The notes beneath the pieces are model-generated. The model was not told the origin of the DNA. It did no database searches and worked only from the letters and a program-made list of their open reading frames with translations. Below are positions 48,401-60,400 of a DNA stretch of 64,000 nucleotides, piece after piece (within the stretch, counting starts at the first letter, position 1; each line of letters starts with the position of its first letter). A program made the translations under genes and the position numbers. This DNA comes from Eumeta japonica (Eukaryota > Arthropoda > Insecta > Lepidoptera > Psychidae): contig BGZK01000017.1 in assembly GCA_005406025.1 (NCBI GenBank), forward strand, positions 62,001-126,000. The letters run 5' to 3'.

Positions 48401-51400
48401 TTTTACTTCCTCGAGTTCCAATCGTTTTAATGTAAACTTGTCGGTCTGGAGTTCAAATCTGCCAATCGGTCGAACTTAATCTCATTGTTTATCACTGCAT
48501 CTTTCGACCTACATCGTTTTCTTTTATCATCAATATCTCTACTTCAAGTTTTATACGAAACTACAGGTATCCGCTACGTAGGTATCTAATATACACTCTA
48601 TGGATTTTATTTTCATATTTATTTTATTGTGCTCATCTAGAATTTGAACTTCATTATCTATAGCTAAATGCACTTGTCGCAAATATTTGTTATTTGCAAC
48701 AGCGTACAAGCCCCGCCTATACTTTTGTTTTCGTTTTTACACTATTTTCAGTGTGCAGTATTTCTACTGTTCTGGCTTGTAATTCGTAAAGCAAACAATC
48801 CACACATGCAGATTCTTTATCACCAATCACGACATTGTATTCAGTGAAAAATTATACTTCTTCGAAAATGTACTTAGTTTAGTATCTAGCTCGGGACGCT
48901 AGAGCGAGTAAATTTCGAAAATTTACCTAGTTTAGTATTTAGAACGAGCGAATAAACTGTCGAATGCGAATGCCCGCTGAAATCTCTCGAATTTAAATTT
49001 AACGGTCCGCATAAATTACAGTAATTCTCGTCGTTCGCCCGCTTTGCATAATTTCACCGGACCTGTAGTTCGAAAACGGCCGTCGCGCACGAGCCTCCGC
49101 CGCCTTCTAGTTACTGCGTAAGTTTTCGGCGCGATAGATCGTAGTGTGTTCGTGTCGGCGCGTTTAATGCCGTATACGATTTTTAAGAAGACGTGTTTGA
49201 AGTTATACTTCTGGGGCGCGTCTTGAAAAAATGATGAGACTGAAGTTTAGTGATGCGCGCGCAATACGCAACAAAAATCGAAAAGACGAAATCGCTCACT
49301 AAACCCACTCAAAGTCGCCAAAAAGGGCTACCAACGCAATAGTGGTGGAGATGCCTATTGCATACATATATTTACATGCGTGTACTTTTTGATATTATAT
49401 TCAAAATAGTTTTTTTATATATTCATATCACCGTTTCCCTTGTGTATTATATTATATCCAATACTAATATAAATAATATATTTAAATTACGTAATGTTAA
49501 TATTTTTTTCGTAAGCGCTCTACGGTGGCCGGTCATTAGTTCGTAGCCGTTAGTTGTTTGCCGTCTCCCATCTGAGGCGGCATCCGCGTGCTGCGACAAA
49601 CGCGTTTGCTTCTTAAATTATCACATAGTGGTTGACGACGTTTTGTTCATTAGTAGTATCTTATATAGGCTTTTTTTTACGTGCGAATGTAAGTGAAAAC
49701 ATATTTTTATTGTTCTAATTTCAAAGCATACCGAATCTGTACATACATAAAAAAAACGAAGTGCCTATCTGTGATTTTAAAATAACTGTGAACTAAACCA
49801 TAGTCCTATTTATATGTATCGAGTATCCACACATCCTTCTATACAGTTTGGAGTTTGATCCTTAAGAATCGATTTTCTTATGCCCGTTACACACGATTAT
49901 CATATCTCAGCACAACATATTCGCGCATTTTAAAATACGCGACTTCAGTTTAAATTGAACGCGTCCATTTTTCTTCCATTGATGATTTAAAAATGTTTTG
50001 TTTAACCTAGATAAGTTAAGGTTTTCATGTATCTATATGGTGTTAAACGTTATTGTCATTGTTATTAATGGCTTAATATGCAGTTTTGAAGTTTCAAATT
50101 TTATTACGTACCTAATATTGTTTATGTAATATATTTGAATCAATTAATTAAAATAAATATGAACAAAAGTCTATACATGATTGTAGTATTACTAGAGATG
50201 CATTTATTTACTCTCTTGCCCATTGTCTGTATTCCAAGATAATTTACATATATGAGTTAATTAATTTCAGATATTTTCTCACTACGATAATGTGGTAAAT
50301 ATTCTTAACGAGTAATTTTAGTCGCGCATCAAAACTGACAGACTTTTTTTTACTTGTCTGTCTGTTTATCTGCTTGTTTGGAGTAGTCTTCGGAATAGCT
50401 GAACCGATCTCGATGGGAGTTTCACTGGACGATAGAAGAGTTTATTAGACACACATAGAGTACGTTTTATGCAGGAAATAGTTAGGGATTTTGCGTGAAT
50501 ATTCAAAAATCATTATTAAATGCGATAATTTGTTTGGAATTTAATCAAAGTTGAAATCGGGTTCCAGAGTTTAAAACTACCTCAGCTAAAAGTTTACAGC
50601 GCATGTACATATAATAATATTGAAAAAAAATCCATTTATATTTAATTCTTAAAGCGAGTAATTTCAATCGACACTCTGCATGATTAGAAAAGAAATCATA
50701 CATTTTTCTAAGGAAGACACCTATATAGACAAATTTGAAAAACAAAACGTATACGAAATTCAAGTTGCCATCAAAATCGTCAAAGCTTGTATTGTATGAG
50801 GTGTTAATTCGCGGAAATCCATAGTAGACGCTTGCCTGCAACATGCATTAACATGCAGCATGCAACCCCCCGCTGACCCTCGAATCTGCCTCTCCACTAC
50901 GAATCTCTATCCAAATGATTGAATATTGATTCCAGAGGATTGACAGATATCGAACACCTAAGCAAGTGTTATTTATTACTATAATTATCTAATTCCGCCA
51001 ACTATTAAATTGTTTAGTTCTACGTACGTTTCATGCCAACAATCGTCAGAGCTGTTTCCGAGATACCAATCTATCAATTTACATATAAGCAAGAATTTCT
51101 AACCAAGTGATACGATTATCCCGTCTGACCGTTTTTCAGCTCTATATTTTATTTAAACCGAATTACATTTCTACAGCAGAAGCCGAAGCACGACAGTTTC
51201 GCAGTTAAAGTTAGTTAGTTAACTTGCGTTTTATTCAAACGATGGCGCAACGTGCTATCTGATAAGATAGTTCGTGCCACGAGCAATAACAGTGTTTGTT
51301 AATTCCAGAATTTTCTGCTTTTAATAGCAGCTAGAATATGGGTACTTTGCTCTGATTGAGAATTATATTATTGTGGCTTTTTATAGACATGAATAAAAAT

Positions 51401-54400
51401 GAAAAGCTGTTCGTTGGTAAGCGCGTCACTTGAGAACGGCCGATCGATGTGGCTATTTTCTTATAAATGTCCGTAAAATTCCAAATATTTTTTTTGGGGA
51501 AAGAAAATATGGAAAAGTTGCTCGGAAAATGCAAAAATTCTAGAAACATTTAAAGTTCTTATTTCTAAGGGATTTTTGTGTGAATTCATGACCGTGATTA
51601 AAGGTTTCTAAGCGAATTACTGAACTGAATCAAAAAATTCTTTTAATATTGATAGCTACATTATTCCTGAGGGAATTGGGCTACCAATATTTACCCCCGG
51701 CTTCATTCATAATTTCATATTTATAATTCTATTTTAGTTATTCTTCACTGCTTCAAAGTTATACTAGCCTCGAGTAATAAATTTTGTATTTTATTTTGAG
51801 ACTAATATTTACCTCCAGCTTCGTTGAAATTGGTACAGTAACACCACCAGGGACTAGGATCAGAATTAAATGTGAAACCAGGACTGTAAATGAGAGCGGG
51901 ACTGAGGTCCAAACCGAGTGCGGGGAACGGGATCAGAATGAAAAGTATGACTGGGATCGGAATTGAATGCGAGACCGGGACTGTAATTGAGAACGGGACT
52001 GAGGTCGAAACCGAGTGCGGGGAACGGGATCAGAATGAAAAGTATGACTGGGATCGGAATTGAATGCGAGACCTGGATCGACATTGACGTCGATCGATAC
52101 AAAAGAAGAATGAATTAATTTTATATCAGTGGTGGTAGTGCTGCGGACATTGACTATGTGGGCAAGCCACCCATAAGAAAGGGTAGAATAATGTCTGCCG
52201 CGTCAACTAGTTAATAACGGTTTTAGTTTTTGCTTATTTAAACCGTATTGTTCAAACTTAAGGGTAGCATTGACTATCATTTTTTGACATCAATAAGACA
52301 TCAATCCTAGCCTTTAAGCGTTAGCGTGATTTTTGAAAAATTCTTGCATTAATTACTTTAAAAGGTTAGATTGTGATGTGTCATTTTATTATCTACCTAA
52401 TTCATATTGTCTAATGTAAACTCACTTGGACTTCTTTCTTTGTTCTTCAACAATTTTCAACTTAACTAATGTTAAACAATTCTTATATATCGGTTTTGTT
52501 GCAATTTATGAATATAGCTACAAAATAGATAAAGTAGGCACGTATTTGTTTGTGTTTATACGTGTAATGTAATATTTACTAGGTATTGTAATATTAATAT
52601 TTATTCTATTTTAGATATTTACTACTACATTTATGTTTAGATTCCAACGTTAAATACGTATATTTACAAGTATTTGATTCCCTACGTCGCTCAGTGTACA
52701 AAGTCAGCACGAACTTATGTTCCGATTTAATCTATCTGTTTTGACAAATATTTGGCTGCCTACATCACCGAATATATAGATCAGCACAAATTTATACTTT
52801 ACTTTCTATTTTGGCAAATATTTGGCTGCGTGCACTAATGAGTATACCGTATGGAATCGATCACATATCTGTCCGCAATCTAAGAAACCATAGTCGTTGA
52901 AGTAGCTGTTTCTAAGAAAAATAGTTTAGAACGTATTGTAAAAGCTTACGATGTCCCAACCTTGCGACTTTGAAGGCCGTGTGTTACTCTCCATCCATCT
53001 AGCCAGCGTTCACGAAGTTCGGTCAGTTTGGCGCTGATGCTTTTGTGTGACGGTGCGTCTGCCTAGTTAAGAGCCAAGTGCGCTCTCGTTGCTCGTTGAA
53101 CTTCCCAAGACGTTTGGATATTTCGTTATGTTTCGTTTGCGATATTGACGTGTTTCAAACTAAGATTGTATGTGATTGAAATATTGAATAACAATGCCCT
53201 TCACTGCTATCGAATATGCAAACATGATTTATTGTCGGGAAGTTTGCAGAGGTGACATTGTTTTGGCTCTAAATTTTTACATTAAAACTTTGACAGACAA
53301 CAACCTGTAAGTTCGCAAGTAATATTGCGTGCCGTGTATCGCTTATGCCGTAATTTGTCTTAGTTTGCCTTGTTTGTTTAGAAGTGAGTGGAACAAATGT
53401 GGAAAGTCAGAGACTAATATAATAATATTATACTTTTCCTTTACATCACTGACAACATCAGGTGTCATTTGTAAATAAATGACTAGGTAAATTCTTTAAA
53501 GAATACATCGCGTAGCCCGAGCGCGAGGCAGAATTGGGAGTTCGTCACATACCCAGGCACTGCGCGGTCGTCCAGCAAAGCGATCGCACCGGAGTTTGAC
53601 CGCGCATTTAGTAGGGTTGTGTCTATATTTTATATTATTAATAAGTATATATTTCAATAAGTACGAACTTATACTTGGGGGTTTCTATTTTGGTAAGTAT
53701 CTGTCTGCTTACATCACTGAGTATATAAGGTTTCCATAAACTTATATTTTGGTTCCGATTTTCTTCATTAATTCTAGGAAAATTTGGTTGCCTACATCAC
53801 TAAGTACATAAGTCATCACTGATTTATTTCTACTCGGGTTTCTATTTTATTTATGTGTTTTGGCAAGTATTTGGTTGCCTACATTACTGAGTGTATAAGG
53901 TTTCCATTAACTTATATTTTGGTTCCTATTTTCTTCATTTATTTTAGGAAAATTTGGCTGTCTATATGATTGAGTACATAAAATCTTCATGAACTTATTT
54001 ATGCTTGGGTTTCTATTTTATTTATCTAGTTCATCACTGAGTATATAGATCAGCACGAACTTATATTTGGGTTCTTATTTTATTCATTCATTTTAAGAAA
54101 ATTTAACTGCCTACACCACCCAGTATATAAGATCTTCACGAACTTGTGTTCCAATTTTATTTATCAAATTCAGCATATATTAGGTGCTTACCTAATGTGT
54201 GTGCATGAACTCAAAAGGTCCCGCTTTTATTTATATAAGTTTTAGCGCATATTTAGGCGCTCACGCCCCTGAATTTGAATACCTATTTTTTCAAATAAAC
54301 CACCGATTATCCATTAATTTAAATATATTATTTAAATTTAGTGATGTAACAAAATAAACACGTTTACCAAAAAAGAAATAAAATTGAAATTGGTGTATAT

Positions 54401-57400
54401 ATTTCCCAAAGTTATTTTGTGTTCTACAGCGTGGCCTCGATATCATCTCTTTAAAATCCTTAATAAAGGATTGCCGCAAGTAATGACTGTTAGTTTTTTC
54501 ATAGTTAATTTTGCGCGTTCTTTGTACAGTAGTCGATATTCTGTTAATGCGCTGTCAGAATTAATGTAGCCGTTAAGTAATAGCTGGCAAATTGTTTCCG
54601 TGTTCCGTTTGGGGCCAACAGACTAATGGGGCCGCGGCATGATACCACTCTATTCTAAACTACTAACCCTTCTTGTACTCTATAGAACGTTTGTATTGTC
54701 TTTACATTCTCTTGGTGCATTTGAGGGATTTTAAAAGGAATTTTTGATAGTAGAAAAATGGACCTATGATAGAAATGATTTATTTACGGACATTGTATTT
54801 TGATAAAAGTATTTTCATACTATTAGAAATTTGGCACAACAATTCGCGGTTGTTGATAAATAAAATTGTGTATACCTGTGTAATAAATTATGTTGAAACA
54901 ACTGAATGAAACTTAATTTGTATGTATAGCTATAAATTAACTTCTAAGTAACCCACTATGCTTTTTACACTGTATATTGTAGATGATGATATTGATAACC
55001 GTTACGATTGGTTTTGACGATGTCGGTGACAGTAATGATAATGATGAGAATTTCATGTTATTTTTTCGTACAATTTAGCTGCCATACTGAACAGAACTCC
55101 TAAGTGAACCGTTATAGCCGGAGTACTACCTACTATGGACTAATCACATTTCGCTTGATAATGAAGATCTTTAAGAGATAACTGATTGCCTACGACTGAA
55201 TTCGTCTTATATAACCGGAAGCGATTGTCTAGATCATTATATAATTGTATGTTGTTGTAAAAAAGATTATAAATATATCAACGCCAATTATAAAAAAAAA
55301 GTCGCAATCAAGTCATGTTTGAATCAATCATGAATATTCTAACCAATCGAAATTCACAAACGACGTAAATATTAATGCTCACACATTTTGAAATAAACAA
55401 GTAGAGTTCTACGTGGGACGCAATAAAAATTTTAGGAATGAATGCAAAAATTTGTATAAACGGTTAAAAATTAATTTGTTTTTTCTCAAAATATTCTGTG
55501 TTAGCATAAACGCAATTTTTCATACGAATAAACAATTTTGAAAACATTTATGCCATTCCTCCCTGATGACCAAGGAAACATGTTTTTCATACTCTTCGAC
55601 AGTCTGTTTTGGTGATGAAAATCGTTGACCGCGTAATTGGTTCTTAACTTTGATGAAAAGTCTCAAGGTATGCAGGATTGCTCATAAGTTCTACGTTTTT
55701 TCCCTTCAAAAATTTATTTGCCTCTTTAGCCGTACGAGAACTCGCATTGTCGTGGTGCAACATGATATGACGTTCACGGTTATTTTTACGGAGTTCGTCA
55801 ATATTTTCCGGCAAACAAATGGTCGTGTACCAATCACTATTCACTGTACGACAATTATTCAGAGCAACAGTAACCACGTATCCAGTTTTATTAAAGAAAG
55901 AAGCAGTCATCACTTAAAGGCACTTCGCTGGCGCGCCACTTTAGTTGGTTTCGGCCCATCTCTATATACCCATACGGTTGATTGCTGCTTTGTTTTGGGA
56001 TTATAGCAATAAATTCATGTTTTGTCACTTGTTACTATGTCCTACACTGAATTTGACACCCCTTCCTTGAATCGGTAAATCTGGTTAGCACAGTATTACA
56101 CCAAGTGACGCGGTCCGTTTTTTAGAGCCTCAGTCAAATTGTGCGGGCACCACCGGCGGCACAGCTTTTTCATACCCAAATGTTTGTGTAGGATTGATTG
56201 TATTTGACTCATGTCTATGTCTAAAAATGCCGGAATCTCATAGTACGTCATATGATCGTCTGTTTAGATAGCTTGGCGGTTTTTGTTGTTCACAGCAGTG
56301 GACGGGAGACCATCACGAAATTCGTCACTGCAATCGACACAATTATGCTTTTAATTCTGAAAATCAGTTATAAATAATCATCTTGCATGGTGCTTCGTCG
56401 CCTAAAGCAATTGAGAACCGAGTGAGATTCTGCTAAGCTGTCAAGTTACACTCGAAATCGTAGAAAATAATACTACGAAAATTTTCACATTTTATATCCA
56501 TAGTGATGAAGACATGCAATTTTTAAAATAATGCCACAATGTAAAAACAATTGACAGTCAGATGAAACAAACTGTATTCTACAGCCAAAGAGTTCCATTT
56601 TCAAATGTAGTAATTGCTTTTTAAATATTGTTTATGTAAGTGGCCAGTTCCAGAAACTTATAATGCGCCCCAACTATACTGTTATTTTTTGACAAGAGGT
56701 TGTTTTATTATTTTAAAGAAGAATCTTTACTTAAGAAGAATCAGATTTTAAAATGGTATCGGGATAAAAACGAATGAAATAAAAAGAAATGGGAATTAAG
56801 GATATATCGTATAGTGTCGGGCGGAAAAGTTATTTCGTATTTCATAAACAAATTCAAGAATATTTTTCTTCATATTTTATTTACATTTAATTACAATGTA
56901 TACGTGCCATTTTGTTCTACATCTTGTTGCCATTTTGTAGGTAGTGACATAGTCACATTGCTGTCGCAATTTTGGGATTTCCGATCAAAAAACTGCGACA
57001 AATTTTGACAGTCCTCTTTTGAAATTAATCTAACACTACCTAAAGAATTCTGAGGAGACCAAAACAGGTGAAAATCTGAAGATGTAAAGTCAGTGCTAAA
57101 CGATGGATGCATTAACATGTCTCAACCAAACTCTCAATATTTGTTGAGTGTTTAAACATATTTGTGGTCTGGTGTTATCATATTAAAAAACCACCCTCTT
57201 TTTGTTGATCATTCCGGCCGTTTTTTCTGTACTACTCCTTTCTTTACAACTCAGCTGTCGACGGTGGAGATCTGAATTTATAGTTTTCTCGGCGGTAAAA
57301 GCTGATAATTAATAATGCCTTTCCAATCCCACCATCACTATGTAGCATCAACTTATTGCTAGTTAATCCGGGTTTTGCTATAGTCTGTGGAGTTTCTTTG

Positions 57401-60400
57401 TCTTTTGACCATGATTTTTTTGGCACGTTCTTGTCGTAGGTAATCCATTTTTCATCATCAGTGGTCAATCTTTTCAAAAACGGTTCGGCTTCGTTACGTT
57501 TCAATATAGAATCGCAAATAAGTATACGATTCATTGAATTTCTGTCAGTGAACTCGTGTGGGACCCAAGTATCGACCTTTTTTGTATATTCAGCTTTTTT
57601 CAAATGGGTGAAAACTGTTTTGTGGTCAATCTCCAGCTCTTCTGGTATGTAGTAAGAACAAATATGCCGATTTTGCTCTACTTTTTCAAAAATGGGATCG
57701 ACTTTATGCGTAACAGATCAATCAGAGCGAGGTTCATTTTTGACATCAAAATTACTGGACTGAAAACGCTTGCACCAATTTTGTGCTACTCTTACTGATA
57801 CTACATTACGTCCATAAACGTCACAAGTTTTTTTTCGTGGCTTGTGTCGCATTTTTTCCTTATTTATATTAATACTTCAAAATGTATTGAATTTATACGT
57901 TAAGTTCATTCATTTTGGTGGACAGAAAAACTATAGAAAAATGGCCAGTCACTGTTTTGATTTTTTATTCATTTTATTTTTAATGATATCAGTAAGTAAA
58001 GTAAAGTAAAAAGCATAACCAAAGACATTTTGCTGCAACTTTTTACTTATAAAATACGAAAAAAACTTTTTCACCGACCTAATATACGTCGACAATTAAT
58101 GAAGCGACCGATAAAAGCTAAAAATATCTACATTTAATAATTCCGTCCGTTGTGATGACGAATAACGAAAATAATAAGGAACGTTCAGGAAACACATTTA
58201 ATGACATAATTTCATTGCTTTCAGCATATAATTAATGCGTATTAATATTTTATAGTCTTTCAGCAATTATGACTGAAACCGAAAGACAAACCGAGTGGCG
58301 CGTGTCACGCGATCGCGCGTCACGCGCCCCAGCTCCGTTCTGTGAAAATGCGCACTTGGGTGTCTTTACAACTTTATGAATGTATGTGTGTAGTACAATA
58401 TATAGAGTAAGAGGTGTCATTTCCTAATGCCAACCTATGCATATAATATGACAGCGGAACCGGGTGTGTCTGTGCGTTGAAGGTATGTATAAAAACCATT
58501 TTTTAGTAAATCAACTTTCCATAAAAGGAACAAGAGAAATGAAGTATAAATAAGAAAAAAAGATTATAATCTTTTTTGTTTTTTTGAATCTATAAAATTA
58601 TATTATCCTATAGCAATATAGTCTATATTTCTTTTTAATACTAGCATTTGTCCTGATTTCGTACGAATTGGAACCGTGAGCGGTATCGGAATTGAAAGCG
58701 ATAGTGGGATCGAAATCGAGTATGGATCAGGAGTAGAATCACGAGCGTGACCAGGATCTAAATCAAGAACTGTATCAAAATGAGCATGGAGAGCGGGAAC
58801 GAGATTGGGACAGGTAGCAAAGCCTTTATGAGTTCCTTTATATTTTATAAAAGATGAAGGAACATATTTTATCTTCATGTGGCGAAGTCGCGGGCGGAGA
58901 GCTAATATATCATAAATGAAAATAATGTGAAAGATAGTTTGTATGAATATGTCGCTTTTCGATTCAATCGTAGCTCATTGGACTGGAGTGAAATTTACCA
59001 TAAGAATAATGTATGTCGTGGACAAACAGAGAAGAACACTGTTTATTTCAGCTAAAAGTTTGATCGGCAGTAAGATTTTTCTTCTTTTGTATCATTCGAT
59101 GCCATTTTTAATCTCAGTCTCGTTTCCAATACTGATCTCAGTAAAGCTTTTAATTCTAGTGCTAGTTTTTGGCCCTAGTCCCGTATTTAATTTCGGTCCC
59201 GGTCCCGTGTTCGATTCTGATTTTGGTCCCGTTTTCGATTCTGTTCTTCGTCACGCCTTTGACTCAATTTACCCAAGAATAGTGCAAACTAGTGAAAGAA
59301 TTTTCAGAATCGGTTCTTTTTTAAAAAACCTTCCCGGCCGTGCGTATTACAAATCACCAAAGTTTCACCGTTATCGGATCAGTGGATTAACCACACATAG
59401 GGGACAAATATAGTTATATTGATTTTTATCTGTATAGATAGCTACTGCTCGCGGCTTCTCTATTGTGAATCATAGATTGATTTTCTATATATTTTATATT
59501 GACTGATGACGCCGTGTCCATAATGATTCCGCTCCTCGTCTTTGTTTTCTTCTCGATCTAATCCCGATTCCGGTTTTGGTCCCGATCTCGATTCCGATTC
59601 TACTTTACATTCTATTCCAATAAATGATCCTATTTTTAAGGTTTTTATTACGCAGGAACTCTAAAAATAATCGCGATAAAGAGTATCCCAAATGTGGCCC
59701 ACTAAGTTCCTCCAATAATTAATAATGCCGTTCCAATCTCAGCACACACACAGCATCAACTTATTGCGAGTTAATCCAGGTTTCGCTAGAGTCTGCGGAT
59801 CTTGCTTGTCTTTTGACCATGATATTTTTCGCACGTTTTTGTCGTTGGTAAGTAAGTCATTTTTCATCACCAGTGATCAATATTTTCAAAATCGGTTCGA
59901 TTCCATTACGTTTGAGTATACGATTCTTTAGATTTCTTTTAGTGAGCTCGTGTGGAATCCAAGTATCGAGCTGTTTTCAAATGGGTCGGTACTGTCTTGT
60001 GGTATTGACCACAAAGGGATTGCTCCAGCTCTTTTGCTATATCGTAATTAATACACCGATCTCGGTCTTTTTTCTCCAAAATGGTATCTCCTTTGCCCGT
60101 AACAGGTCGACCAGAGCGAGGTTCTTTCACATCAAAATTACCGGACTCAAACTTGAACCAGTTTTGAGCTATTCTTTCCGGCACTGCATTACGTCCATAA
60201 ACGTCATAAGTTTTTTTTCGTGGCTTGTGTCGCATTTTTTCCTTTTTTAATACTAAAGCTTCAAAACGTTATTCAAAACGAATTTCTACGTTAGATTCAT
60301 TCATTTTGGTGGACAGAAAAACAAAAGAAAAATGGCGGGACACCGTTTTTACTTTTATTTATTTATTTTAAATGTCGTTTTTTTAATGGTATCAAAACTA

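Larger units (their letters stand above)
52640..54270 (+). repeat. Degenerate ~80-bp satellite, interrupted
   Basis: The unit TTTGGCTGCCTACATCACTG, AGTATATAAGATCAGCACGA, ACTTATATTTGGGTTTCTAT, TTTATTTATT recurs at about 52681, 52759, 52829, then 53708, 53791, 53879, 53961, 54032, 54111, 54188 and 54258, with spacing of 70-88 bases. The gap between 52860 and 53645 lacks the unit. Some neighbouring pairs are more alike than adjacent units (a TTTCCATAAACTTATATTTTGG variant alternates), hinting at a dimeric higher-order unit of about 165-170 bases. Confidence 0.75.
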
